Assembly: GCA_031841125.1 (NCBI GenBank)
Contig: CM063108.1
Location: 8,105,683 to 8,169,682 of the forward strand
Source of the DNA: Acanthococcus lagerstroemiae
Lineage: Eukaryota > Arthropoda > Insecta > Hemiptera > Eriococcidae
Direction: 5' to 3'
Length of the DNA stretch: 64,000 bases
Made by a program: the position numbers and the translations under genes. Shown here in pieces: positions 12,180 through 24,900 of this stretch. The notes beneath the pieces are model-generated. The model did not search any database and had not been told where the DNA came from. It saw only the letters and a list, made by a program, of their open reading frames with translations. Position 1 is the stretch's first letter; every line of letters starts with the position of its first letter.

Positions 12180-12750
12180 TCGCGAGATCACTCCTCCTAT
12201 TTCTTTTTTTCTTTTCTTTTTTTAAATTTATTTATTTATTTATTGAAGATTTAAATTGCCACCCTCATAGCAACATGGCCAATTACGGGATAACACTATT
12301 ACTAAATACGAGCACATAATAACAGCAACTATAAAAACTACAACTATAACCTACAACATTCGCTCGCCATCTCATTTATTCCTTTCTAATTCACTCACGC
12401 ATTCCTGATTTGCTTTAACAACCATAAAAACTACAACTACATACAACCTGTCATTCACGCGATATCTCCCCCTCGGCACTGATGCGATGCCCGAAAGGGT
12501 AGTTTCCGGTGCCGGAGGTGCGGTGTCACAGGGGTCACTTTGGCATGCGTGCATCGCCATACGTCCCACCACACCATTCACTCGATATCTCATTTATTCT
12601 TTTCTCATTCACTCACGCATTCCTCATTTACTCTAACATCCATAAAAACCACAACTATAATCTACCACATTCACTCGACATCTCATTTATTCCTTTCTCA
12701 TTCACTCACGCATTCTTCATTTGCTTTCTGTCGCTGTAAAGCCGGACCAA
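12180..12750. repeat. Tandem repeat, unit about 105 bp
   Basis: Head-to-tail units contain 'cattcactcgacatctcatttattc', 'ttcactcacgcattcctcattt' and 'ccataaaaaccacaactata'. Copies lie at about 12300-12468 and 12575-12740, split by the 106-bp insertion at 12469-12574. No coding. Confidence 0.85.
12469..12574 (+). mobile_element. 106-bp LINE 3'-end-like unit with target duplication (copy 2)
   Basis: Inserted into the 105-bp tandem repeat. It is flanked by 17-bp direct repeats (12452-12468 and 12575-12591; 'cattcac.cgatatctc', one mismatch). The insert equals the last 106 bp of the R1-like LINE (53474-53579), starting at the same base 'ctcgg.actgatgcgatgcccg' and ending 'cccaccacac'. It carries no coding sequence. 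Confidence 0.85.
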
Positions 12751-12809
12751 CCTAGCCCCCCCCCTCCCCATAACCATGATCACTGTGCGGAGGCCACGCT
12801 CTGAGGACT

Positions 12810-13180
12810 CTTCTTACGATGTTCTCGAATTCTTTCCGGGACTGATGATGAAATATGTCGACGTCAGCATTTTCCTCGTGAGAGTGTTATACAACCGGCA
12901 CGCTCTGTTTAGAACCATAAGGTCAGTAGCTCTTGCTCTCCCGTGCTGTACCTGAAATATTTGAACCGTTCTGGCAGTAGGTCTCGGTATCTGTATTTTG
13001 ATTTCCCGGAGGAAACTTTCATCGTGTATGTTGCCCCGTAATACATCATAAAGAAAACCAAGCACCGCAACTTTCAGTCTTTCTTCAAGAGGCTACATCT
13101 CAAAACCACCCAGAAGCTCCAAATGCTCGATGTCAGTGGGATAATATTGGAAAACTTTTGCATATACGCATTTCAAAAAG
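12810..13180 (-). mobile_element. LINE C-terminal fragment
   Basis: The minus-strand frame 13065-12814 plus flanking decayed frame reads LEERLKVAVLGFLYDV, then IQIPRPTART and RACRLYNTL. This is the layout of the extreme C-terminus of many LINE pol proteins (a short helical block, a proline/arginine motif, then R-x-x-x-x-YN). The rest of the element is missing. Confidence 0.6.
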
Positions 13181-13946
13181 TGCCGCTGTATGATTTCAAA
13201 TCCAAAATAGGCTCATTCGTTTGAACTTTGTTATTAAACATGTTCATTTCGTCCGGTTTACTCTGAATTTTTTATGCGAAGGTGCCACTTGACACATTTG
13301 TTGTTACGACCCTACGTTTATAAAATACTGCCAACCCGGACCTCATGTCGAGCACCCCTCCCCCTCCCCGAAGATCATAAGTGTTCCCTTTCTCAGTGTT
13401 TCCTCAATAATTTCTTGTGAATATGGTTCCACAGGTTTTTCGGGTTACTGATTCCAATTTCCGTTTTATAGTTGCAGACGAGCCTGGAAATTGTGACACT
13501 TTGATATACACGGGGTGTATGTCAGATACGCTATATTGAACCAGTGTTGCTGAATTAAATATGAATATTTTCCCTCGCCTAGGCCTTATTCGCTACATGT
13601 GTGAGAAAAAATGTAACACAAATTCATAGCAATGCCTGATGAGGATAATGGAGAGCACGAACTTGTATAAGGCGATTGTTACGTAGTTCATGTAATACAT
13701 GTTTTCCTGTATGTGGGTTTGAATCTCGAATGAGAGGTGAACTGATAACAATTTTATCATTGAAAACAATACTGTTTTCACCGACGGTCCATTTCCCGCT
13801 TCCTAAGGACACTCTATACTTGTTAAGCTCTTCTCTACCCTCCAATTAAGGGTTTGAGCCTCCGCCCCTTCTAGGTGCCACAGTTCGCAAATCAAGGAAG
13901 CCGTTGCCAGAAATGAGTTCAACGGCCCTTGAAACCCAAAAAGATA
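13181..13946. other. No gene recognised
   Basis: AT-rich sequence with scattered CCCC/GGGG runs. Nothing can be named. Confidence 0.4.
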
Positions 13947-14183
13947 ATGAAGGGTAAAGAATCAAAACTCACATTTGCCATTTTACTTCAATGGCGCAAA
14001 TAGGCAAAATACTGTACACGGGTGCAGGGATATCTTTGCTGCACCTGTAAATGTGCGATATGTATAACATACTTCACGTTCACAGGCGCAGGAAAGATAT
14101 TCCTGCACCCGTGTACAGTATCTTGCCTATTTGCGCCCTTGAAGTAAAATAGCAAATGTGAGTTTTGATTCTTTACCCTTCAT
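13947..14183. mobile_element. Foldback/MITE, about 100-bp inverted arms
   Basis: Left arm from 'atgaagggtaaagaatcaaa' (13947) is matched by the reverse complement ending at 14183. The arms pair over about 100 bp with few mismatches, and the central loop is about 45 bp. No frame. The flanks are A/T with no certain target duplication. Confidence 0.85.
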
Positions 14184-14890
14184 ATACATACTGCATTTCA
14201 TGAAAATGTTAAGCACCCGCCCCTCTCAGGCGCCATATTTTGAATTTACAGCCAAACTAAAATCGAAATCGAATTCTGCGACCTTGAAACCTCCACAACC
14301 TACGTCTAGATTCTGTGATTCAAGCTACCTATGAAATATACAAAAAAATAAATTTCAAAAATTAGTATCCATGGGGTGGAGGGGAGAAGGAAAACAACTC
14401 AGAGATCGGTAGATAGGGATGTATAGAAATACTTATGTTCGAGAGAAATTCGCATCCCTACGGTTCTCTAAAGTCAGTGAGACTACAAAAATGTCTAAAA
14501 TTCTATGTTTACTCCTACGAGACCTATGATGAAGTGTTGCATTATATGGGCTCATTTTGACCCCCACCCCTACCTCTCATTTCGGAGGGTTCTAAGACAT
14601 ATATTTTTTCTTAAAATTTAGTGTAGATTCATTTTGCTGTTTATACTTGTGTAGTGATACTTTTACCGAAAACGACACTTATGCCCCTACGGGAGGGGCC
14701 CGACATGAGGTCCTAGATTGGCAACATTTATTGAAATATTCTGTAAGGTGTCAACTACATATGTACTAAGTAGTCCCTTCTCATTAAAAAATGCAGGTTA
14801 TCAATATGCAACTAGTGCCGCATCCTGACTATTGGTACTTGGTGCTCAATCCCTCATATAAATATTTCTGGGGGCACGGGGAGTCGGAGG
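14184..14890. other. No gene recognised
   Basis: AT-rich with CCCCTCCCC-type runs resembling decayed transposon ends. No open frame of note. Confidence 0.4.
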
Positions 14891-14899
14891 AACCAGCAA

Positions 14900-15460
14900 A
14901 CGGGCAAACCCTCGTTTTGTAATGTTCTCTCCCAAATTTATTTTGCAGTATTCGTTAGGGCACATTAGTACACGGATTAAATTTTTTAGCTCTCAATCCC
15001 TTTTCAATATATCTCCAAAAATCCGTGGGAAGGGTTAAGATAATGGTAACCCAATGTAGAATTTAAGGTCGAAAATAGTCTCATTTGTTAGGTCTTCCTC
15101 ACTACACGTTCGTTCCAGTATTAATTTTGTAGGCCTTATTTCCTTCTTCCAATTACTATGAAATAGTCTGAAGAAATGATAGCCCTCATGTCGAGTTTGG
15201 AGTGAAAAATGGGCTTATTCCTTTGTGCTGGCAGTCATCTTGGTAGTGCTCTTCCGTCCTCCGAAATTGTTGAGGAAGTCACTGAAGAAAATAAGCCTCT
15301 CTTGTCCTTTTGAATTCTGGGCTAAAAGCTGTCTCATTTGTTAGTGCTTCGTCAGTGCAATTAAAGTGTATACGAGTATATTTCTCGGCTGAGAAACTAC
15401 GAATGCTTACTCAGTAGTTCCTCGACACTTGCAGGAGGGCTGCCATTACTTCAGCCTCTT
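14900..15460. repeat. Satellite family of 8-10 kb in inverse orientation
   Basis: Blocks 'gtctcatttgttag(g/t)' (about 15078 and 15333) followed by 'cttc.tcagtgc', and 'tttttagctctcaatcccttttcaatatatctcc', are reverse complements of the 8085-9870 unit. At least three degenerate units. Confidence 0.6.
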
Positions 15461-16230
15461 AAGGAGTAATTAGAGAAAGGCCTAATGAATGGCGGTCATT
15501 TTTTTCCCTCGATTTCCCTCCCACAAGAAAAAGTAACGGCAGCCAAAATTTTGTTGGAAAAAAATGTAAGGTGAGGTGCAAGGGAATTAAAGTTTAATAT
15601 AAAGTTCTCTAAAAAAAATATAATTTTCTTTTGAAATATATTACAAACGGTATTTTTCAAAAAGAAAAAAAGTGATCTGATCCCAAAAATTCTTATAACA
15701 AAAGACTTGACATAGAATTTTTTCAAAAAAAATTATTGCAAGGAGTGTATTGGGCTTCAAAATACAACTGTTGAAGTCTTCTGATGAAATATGTCTTCTT
15801 TCACTGAAACAGATGTCACGTGATGACCTCTATGATTTTTGGATTCCCTTAACCTGTTTCTCAGACTTTATTAGACGTACCCAAACCCCTAGAACATCTA
15901 TATGGAGTTAGCACATTATAATTGGAGTTATTAGCTTCCTATGTATCGTTTGACTTGCAGAATTCATTTTATACGCTGGAAAGCAGTGGAATCGGAACAG
16001 GGGGTAGAGTTTATTCCACTCCCCACCCCGAAGAAAGTAATTCCTGGTTCAAAATTGGATTCCTGGCGAGTGCTTCAAATCGGATATTGAAAAACTCAAA
16101 TTTGAAAAAAAAAAATTAAAGTTACACAAAAATAAATCAAGCGAACTTTCCCAGACTGATTTTGCAAGCTAATTCCGAATCAGGGGTGTAACAACAGATG
16201 GTCAAAGGGCCAGGGCATCCACTCAATGGG
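15461..16230. other. No gene recognised
   Basis: AT-rich, A-runs near 15610-15740. No gene or recognisable repeat. Confidence 0.4.
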
Positions 16231-16593
16231 CACGTTTCCCAGTGACGTCACAGAGTGAGTTACTACATGGTTACTGTTAATACCCTTCATTAGGTCAACG
16301 AACGTATCGACTCTCATAAGAAAAACACACGGAGCAAAGATCATCATGTTACTACCTGAGAATAAGAAATTTGTTGGAAACCAGAAGTTTATTAGCAAAT
16401 GCTAAGAACCGTCTGGATTAAAACCATATACTTTGGTTTCTAACAAATTTTTTATTCTCAGGTAGTAACAAATAATGATCCTTGCTGCATGTGTTTTTTT
16501 TTTTTTTTTTTAATGGGCGTCACTACGTTAGTTGGCCAAAAGACGGGTACTTTTGCTAACAGTAACTCACTCTCTGACGTCACGGGAAGCGTG
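16231..16593. mobile_element. Foldback/MITE with about 160-bp arms
   Basis: The left arm 'cacgtttcccagtgacgtca' (16231) through 'actacctgagaataag.aatttgtt.gaaacca' pairs with the right arm ending 'tgacgtcacgggaagcgtg' (16593). The right arm has gained a T18 run. The unpaired centre is about 45 bp. CRE-like TGACGTCA palindromes sit inside both arms. Confidence 0.85.
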
Positions 16594-16682
16594 ATAAGCG
16601 CGTTTGTGACGTTAAAGAGAAACATCCCAGCAAAAGATGACGTTTTGATTCAAAAGCTTTTTTCTTTTTTTTTTATCATTGA

Positions 16683-16985
16683 TAGACAGGGAGAAAGAGA
16701 GAACAGGAAGACAATTTGAGTACATACATCCTTGGATCCGTGTTATACAGTATTCCCCAAAATACTTCCATAATCGAAAGGTGAAAATATACCAACGAAA
16801 GAATAAAACTTATTAGCGAACGCAAACGCTACGAGCTACGCCTTTATTTAGGGAGGGGGTCCGCTGTTGTTTCAAGGATGAAAAAGAGAGAGGCCGAAAG
16901 GCAATTTGAGTATTCATCCTCGAATCCGACCCCGCCTGCCGCACACTCAAAAATGCTTCCAAAATCCTAACGTGGGTAATATGTA
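16683..16985. repeat. Direct repeat pair, about 105 bp
   Basis: Copies at about 16683-16790 and 16877-16985 share 'agagag..c.gaa.gcaatttgagta', 'tcct.gaatccg' and 'tcaaaaatgcttcca.aatc'. Non-coding. Confidence 0.6.
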
Positions 16986-18816
16986 AGGCCGGTTGCACCT
17001 AAGATACGTATGTTGATCGATAAAGTAGGTATACGCTACCAAGTATCAAAGACTCTGGCTCATAGTCTTATCCCCTCCCCCCTCCCCCGACATTCTTCAT
17101 TCGTAAAGTTGATTGTGAATATGAATGTTTCGGACCATTGTTTACACGCCATGGGAGACATAAGAGCAAAATTCTGAGTATCACTCTACTTTCATACAGC
17201 ATAATCATACTGAAGTATGAAAAAATTATGATTTTTGCAACTTTGAAGGCTAATTATGAAGAAACGGTAAGTGAAGGAGCCATTTAGAGCATATATTAGT
17301 CAATTTTGAACTTAAGAATGACTTTCGTTAATTTCTCAGAATATACTATCTTCTAGTTTTAAGAAATGATGGTATATTCACTTCATCTTCTTCTATAAGG
17401 ACGATTTCGGGTATGGCAATGAAGTTTTTGCGGACATATCCTTATGCAATTGCGTTAAAATATTTGAAAACATTACTTCCTTACGATAAGAAAAAACTTA
17501 CGGGAATGGACCTATCAAATTTTGAGACTTTCCAGAATAAAGAATACCCTACTCCATATTCGTTTACCACACCACCAGTTTGTGCTCTCTTGACTTCCCA
17601 AAATAGTGACGGAACCAGGGCGTCTGGAATCCTTTTCAACTTCGTCAAATAGTGGTTTTTCTGATTTTAGCTCCCCATCCAACACCCCCACTATGGTCAA
17701 GATCAACCCCCCCCCCCTCGAACACTAGGCTGGCTACGGTACTGTCCCAAAGTATAAACGTAACTTACGTGCCTACTGTTGTATAAATAAATTTACTTGA
17801 TATCCATCACGAATTTTCAATAACATAACAGCCGAACATATTACTATATGTTTCATACGTAATAAGGAACATTTATATTCCGGGTGCTGCTTTGGCAACA
17901 GGCAGCGTAACTTGGACCCGTTTTCCGAAACTGAAAATCAGGTCAAACTGGACGTTATTAAAATAATATTCGTATTTTAGGATGTCGACTCGGAAATGCT
18001 TAACACAGTCGAGTGAACTTTCAAATTAATCGAGCCCTCTGCTATTGAAACACAATACTATAAAAGACCACACGTAAAGTACAGGCAGCACATGTATACA
18101 CGTAATAACACATATCTACACTTTCTAAGCGTTATTTACTAAAGTAGCTTCCCCGGATTTCTGTAATTATAAGATACGGTACATGTAAATACACCTCAAT
18201 AGTGATATGGGTCTAGGATAAGTAACATTCGTCCATGTCAGCGACAGTGACCACAGGGCACATTTTTCATCGGTATAATAAGCTCCTCTTCCGCTCGCTA
18301 AACTTGGTGTTAATGAGAAATGAATAAAGCACCTATTTTTGCATGCTGATAAAGTGTTAAAATTAGTACAGTAATGTCTTCATCATGAGTAGGTTTTATA
18401 CCCACTACTGAAATGCTAAGGGCATATAGTTCTTTGCTCTAGTTCGCTATCTGCTGCACTAACCTTAAGTGGATCTCGCACTGTACGTAGGTACCGACAC
18501 AGTTATTTTGAAATTTAGAAAAACTTAAGTTGATAAAATTTCGTTATCATGGTCTTAAAGCTTTCATAATGATTTAAAAGAAACTTAGTGATAAGAAACA
18601 CGTATGTATTTAGTGATTACTGAGTAGGTACTTTTGACATTACCAGAACCCAATGTACCTGGGCGATGGGCGTTCCAGTTATGGCGTGCTAATATTTAGA
18701 GACTATGTAATTTCGTGAACCGAACTTACACCAGGCCACTTCTGCGTGTTGAATTTTAGTTCATGCCGGGAACGTATATACTTTGTCTAATATCGAGCAT
18801 TATTCAATTTGGAAAG
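16986..18816. other. Upstream region of the xylosyltransferase gene; no gene seen
   Basis: No element with a recognisable domain. A TATA-like 'cgtatatact' (about 18773-18782) lies some 40 bp upstream of the start codon at 18817, too weak and too close to be called a promoter. A C-run at 17706-17718 resembles other decayed transposon ends in this window. Confidence 0.4.
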
Positions 18817-18917
18817 ATGGCCAGAAGAAATCGAATTTCAAAGTCTTCGCTGTGTTGGCTGATCATAGCCACTGTAGTCCTTGTATTTATCTACAAGCTA
18901 TCAACTAGTCTATTACA
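18817..18917 (+). CDS. GXYLT: GXYLT exon 1 (signal anchor)
   Basis: Encodes the cytoplasmic tail and membrane anchor: basic MARRNR, then a hydrophobic run LCWLIIATVVLVFIY. Start ATG in context 'gaaagatgg'. Donor ca|gtaagt is consensus; ends in phase 2. Confidence 0.8.
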
Positions 18918-21900
18918 GTAAGTATTTTACTACTACGGGAACCACAAGTAAGTGACTGCATTTATAACCGCTCCAAGACTTTTTAAAAATGTACAATAGC
19001 AGTTGAGAATGTCAAGATTTCTGTGGTCATAGGTACACCTTTGATTATAAAGCCAAGCCAGAGCGAAGCCAGTTTATTAAGGGGGCAAGAATCGAAAATT
19101 TTTCAACTGTTCTGAACACTTGCAACTGTCAATTTATCAGTTCTGGAAGATGATTGGGGCTATCCCATGGCTACTGTCCTAAATATCAGCGTCGAGAAAT
19201 TTGTATTCATTTATTTAGGTTTTTTTTTTAACTCGGAGTGTACTTAACACATTTATATATGTATATTAGCGATTGGTTTCTAGGGGCATGTCTGTTGAAT
19301 ACTGGGTATAAGCCGCCAGCAGGTCTGCCCACCTGCGCCTATCACAGGCCACTACTGCCCAGCCGGTCCGGCCATCCGAACGACCTCATCCGCCCACCGC
19401 ATTGCCGGTCTTCCTTTTCTCCTTTTGTCATCTCATGGGACCCAAAACATAGTGATTTTATTCTATTTGTACCTGAACTCCCTGGCAACGTGACCTGCAT
19501 ATCTTAGCTTTAGTTTTTTTATTAAACCACAAATGTTTTTGAATTCGGTTTTGTTTTGAATATCCTAAATACTTATTTCATCTTCTATTTATTTTATTTT
19601 ATTATTATCAAGCCACGGAGCTACACTCTCGGGCTGTGGGCTCGGGAAAGGTTGCTGTCTATATATGTTGCAGAGGTATCCAGCAGCGAAAAGGTAGGTA
19701 AGGGTGTTGTTTATGAGCTCGTGGGAGTTGCAGAGGGCCAAAATTCGACTATGGGGGACGTGGTAAGAATTACGAAGGCAGGTGAGGGAGGGACATGAGA
19801 AGAGGTGGTCTACAGTGAGAGGGTCTTCATCTTCACAGTGTGACAGTTGAAGGGATAAAGGTTAGTGAGATGCATATGTGTGAGGCGTGTATGTCCGATC
19901 CTTAGGCAGGTGATGATAACTTCCTCGCGGCGAGAAGAACGTTAGGACGTTGACCAGGGGACAGGTATAGACTTGATTTGTGCGAGCTTGTTGTGCCGAG
20001 AGGCTTGATGTCGCCACTCTTTGAACCACTTATACGCAAAATGGTCTGGCGAATGGCGGAAGTGAGATCTGTTGAGATAGGGAGTTGACGAATGATATAT
20101 GAGAGCTGTGTAGCTTGCTGTGCTGCTTGATCAACTGCCTCATTTCCTGAGATATCAATATGGCTTGGGATCCAGACGAGTGAAATTCTCTCGCTGGTGA
20201 AGGAAATGAGACCGAGAATGAGATGGATGCGTTGGACGAGAGCGTGCATTGAAAGGCGATCGGAAATAGACCTTAAGGAGGAAAGTGAATCTGAGAGGAC
20301 CAAATAGTGGGTGGGGATGGGTGGGGGTGGGTGGGTCTTCGAGCGAGGAGATCGTGACTATGCACTGTAGGATAGCATGGAGTTTGGCAGTGTAGATGTA
20401 AGCTGTATTTTCAAGTCGGAAGGAGTGTAGTAGACTATCTATGGAGTAGGCGTAAGCGGGTGCGTCGGTTGAACTTTGAACCATCAGTGAAGCATAGGAT
20501 GTAGTCAAGAAAGCGGTCAAGAATTTCTTGCGAATGTGTCCGATAAACTTGGGGTGTGTGGACTTTTTAGGGAATTCTGTAAGTTCGAAATTGCATGGGG
20601 GAAGGTTCAACAACCAGGGTGGGGGTGATGTATGGATTGTTGGTAGTGACTTGTAGGAAAAGGTAGGGGACAGTGTCCCTTAAAAGTTTGACAGTAAGTG
20701 AAGTGAAGATTTAGGAACATGGGTATAGTTTGGAGGGTTAAAGAGATACTCATAGGCAGGAAGATTAGGGTTATGTGCTATCGTAACCAGAAGTTTGGCA
20801 GTGAGTTGCATTCGGCGGTAAAAGACAGAGGAGGAATTCCAGCACTCATAGCTGGGCTAGTGCAAAAGGCGCCAATGGCGATACGTAGACCCGCATTTTA
20901 AACAGTGTCAAGAAGCTTTAAGTATGAGGGAGGGGCAAGTCCATACATGGGTGATCCATGATCCATGATAGATCGGATCAGAGTCTGGTATATCTGAATG
21001 AGTAGTCCTCGGCTACATCCTTCGGAAGGATGTGAGAGGCACTTCAGAACATTTGAGTGAGCGCATACATTTGGATTTTATGTGTTTTATATGCGGTAAC
21101 CAGTAGAGGCGAGTGTCAAGGTAGAGGCCGAGAAATTTGACTGAATTGGAGCTAGGAATCGATTATGAGTTGATGGGTAGAAGAGGTGGGAAAGTTAAAT
21201 TATTTGTCCGATGCTGGAACATCATGAATTCTGTTTTGCTTGATGATATATGGGACCATGTTTCGATTAGTCTTATGTTTTCTTGGAGTAGTCTGTGGGC
21301 ACGTTGTGGGTTTTTGGATTTGAGATGAATGCTGAAGTCATCGGCAAATAGTACTTGCAGTGGCGTAGCGTCGGAGAGCATGTGCCCCCCCCCCAATCTT
21401 TTTAAATAGTCCTCTAATATCGACGATCTTTAAAAAATACCTCAATTTTCGACTTTTTCCCCCTTGAAAACCTTGCTTACGCTGAGGACTGAGCCTTGCG
21501 GGACTCCATTGACAAGCGGTCGGGGGCAAGAAAAAAAGTCCTCCCACACGTACCCTAAATTACAGTTTTGTATTTGTAGGATTATAGGAAGGTATCCACG
21601 TAAACCGTATTTATATAGCAGAGAGCAGATTACCTCCATACTCTACCGAAGGCTTTTTCCATATTGAAGAATACTAAGAACAGATGATTTCCGGTTGAAA
21701 ATGCATCGCAAATTTGTGCCTGCAGATCAGCCAGGGCCATGAGTGTTGATCGAGATTTACGAAAGCCGTACTGTGACGCCGAAAGTCTGTTGTTAGATTC
21801 CGGGTACCAGGCTAGCCTTTTGTTAATGATTGTTTCGAACGTTTTGCCGAGGACACTAGTAAGTGAGATGAGACAATATGACTTGGGTGGAGAGACGTCT

Positions 21901-24900
21901 GAGGAGGGTTTTAGGATTAGTACGACAATTGCTGTTTTCCAGTTAGGTGGATAGGAACCTGATTGTAGTATTTTGTTAAATAGCGACGTTAAGTGAGAGA
22001 TGGCATTAGAGTGGAGATGCTCGAGCACGGCTGGTACGATGCGATTAGGGCTAGGGGCGGAGTTTTTAAAACATTGATGGATGGCGGCTGTGACTCCCGC
22101 TTCTGTGATGGGTTGGTTGTAAGGTGGATCCTGTATAGTTTTATGACGAGAGTGTTTCTTAGCATAGCATGGCGTGTAGTTTTTATTTTTTGAAATTGTT
22201 TCTCGGGACAGGTATGTCAGAACTGGGTAGACTGAACTTTTTAAGATCCCAATTTTTGAATTTAGATTCATTTTGCAAAGGCTCGCTACGCATTTACCTC
22301 CCAGATCTTCAGTTCATTTTAGTTCGATTATCAAAAGGTACGGTATGAGTCAGATTTTTGTATCCTGAGACAATTTCAATTTTGTTTTCAATTTCAATTT
22401 CTTTGCCTCGACTGATGTTAGACATTATTTTCATTTTGGAGTACTTTATTGAGAGTCCGACTTTTTCACTTTTTCTTTCTAGGTCTTCCGTCATAACTTT
22501 GAGTTCCCTAAAACTTTTCGCAATGATCACCAGTGTCATCTGCGAGTCTCAGATTGTTTAGATATTTGCCTTTGTTGAGATCGAGCCCGTTTAATGTTAG
22601 CCCCTCCCCCCCCCAGTCCAAATTTCGATAAACTTCTTCCAGAAAAATATTGAAAATATTAGGCGATAGGAAATCCCCTGTTTGACACCACGCCTTATCT
22701 CAGATTCATTTTTACTATTATCGATCTTGATAATGACTGTTGATTTAGAGTACATTTCACTTAATATATTAATTATCTTTGATGCGACTCCCTGTTTTTC
22801 TAATGTTGCTCAAATAATATTACGGTATGTTATGGTCGACAAACATTATTGCAATATTGATTTGAAATTCTTTGGCTTTGTCCAAAATTTGAGGTTGGTG
22901 TTTGAATGTGATCTGTTGTACTGTAACTTTTGCAGAAGCCTGCTTGCTCAACCGGTTGTTGTGAATCCAGAGTAATACAGATTTTTTGTTTTAATATTTG
23001 CATAAAGACTTTGCAGGTCGTAGAAGATAAACTAATCGGGTCATAATTGTTAATGTTGGCTCTATCACATTTTTTATGAAGTAAGAAGATTTCGGAGTTG
23101 AGAAATGCTTGAGCATTATGTTTTGACCGAGCATGCTTAGATTACGCTCGGGTATGCTCGAGAAAAGATTGAGCACAAAGAGCAGCTTCTTCAGAATGAA
23201 TAACATTGCTACTTTAGCCTTCTGCAGCATCGCCGGTATTTTTTTCACTATTTCCAATATCTTATTGTCTTACTATTCATTTCCCCTATTTCATATAACA
23301 ATACTATTCAGAAATTTAGATTATTTTACCAATAGGAGAACAGGACAGTAGCCACTCCACTGTCAATTACCAAAGCACATCACACATATACTTAAAAGAG
23401 GGGCCAAACATTTAAATTTAATTAAAAGAACCCACAAATGGACACGTCTACATATTTTTTGTTTCTTTCTATTTGTATCTACCTTTATGTTGCACTGAAA
23501 ATATTTTTTTCAAATTTAGGCTCGAACATAAAACCTCGAAAAATACTCTTAATTTTATGCCCAAGTGTTCGAGCATAAAGTCATCGAGCATGCTTGGCTT
23601 TTTCATCCCTGCTCTTGTAACTAGAAAATATGATTTTTTCTTTCTTTTTTTCGTACAGAAACCCTCAAGAAATTGTCATTGTTTCCGTTGTCTGCAGTGA
23701 AGAAAGTATTTTCGAAGAGTTTACAGCGATGGTCAAGTCTGCCGTCCTCTGTCAGATGTCCAGCAAGCTCAAATTCATTATATTGAGTGACGAGAATTTT
23801 TTTGCGCGCGTCGATAATTATGTACATTGAATTACTTTCTCTCACGTAATGTATATGATTTGGAGGGAGGGGGAGCGAAGATATAGATCCATTATTTTCC
23901 GATAAATTGCGCAGCAATTCTTACATTAAAATGAATAGATTACTGTACAAATGATGGCAACTAAATACCTACTCGGAAGTCTTTTTCACCTCAGAAATAG
24001 AAACTCTCAACGAAATAAGAACAGGAGTACAAGCTGAATGTGTTGATCAACTCATGTCTTTCGCCTGCGGTCGGCAACCATCAACCCATAAGCTCATGTG
24101 TTTTTCATATCGGCTTAAATACGTACAAGTTGAACCCATACCCGTATAAGCGTATATCCATAAAAATCATTTGATACTTTATCTAATTTACGCTGGAGTT
24201 ATTTAAATTCTATTACCATACAACGGGGCTCTTTGGGGATGTTTTCTGATACGTACTTTTGCAGTCGTAGATTATGGTTGTTAATAGGTTATTCGATTCC
24301 CTCGGCCTTCTCTACTTCATTTTCGCACTTTAACCACATCGGTAGCATACACTGTTGCCTACAGGTGAACAAAGCGACTAAGAAAATTTTCCTCAGGTTG
24401 GGGTAGGTTGGGAAATTCCATTTAAATGCATTAAGACGAATGAAAAGAAAACAGTATAAATAAAAACATACATTTTTTATTGTATGTTCTTCAAAGTATT
24501 ACAGTTTATATCGAACTTATGCAGGCCGCTGCGCAATTATAAACACTCAGGGGCGACAGTTTTTGAATGATTTGTCCAAAAGTAAATGAACTGTAATCTT
24601 CTATTCTTGGATCATAGTAAACAAAGCCAGTATGCCCCTTTATACGGGCTGGAGAAATGTCGCTCAAGATGTAACCTATGTAGTGGTACCTTATTGGAAC
24701 TTTACCATGACGCAGTCACTAATACTGACGTCAGAAGGACTTGAAAAAACAGGACAATGAGAATTAACGTCTGATGAGTGCAGAGCACTAGTATGAAACC
24801 AGTGTAGACAGTTCTACAATGTGGTAAATAGAACTCACCAGTATTGGCATTCCTGTGAAACGAACTGGAGGACCCTGAAGTAACAACAAGAGCATGTACC

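Noticed and set aside
12509..12739. 76- and 71-codon plus frames
   Set aside because: They translate the 105-bp tandem repeat and the LINE 3' unit.
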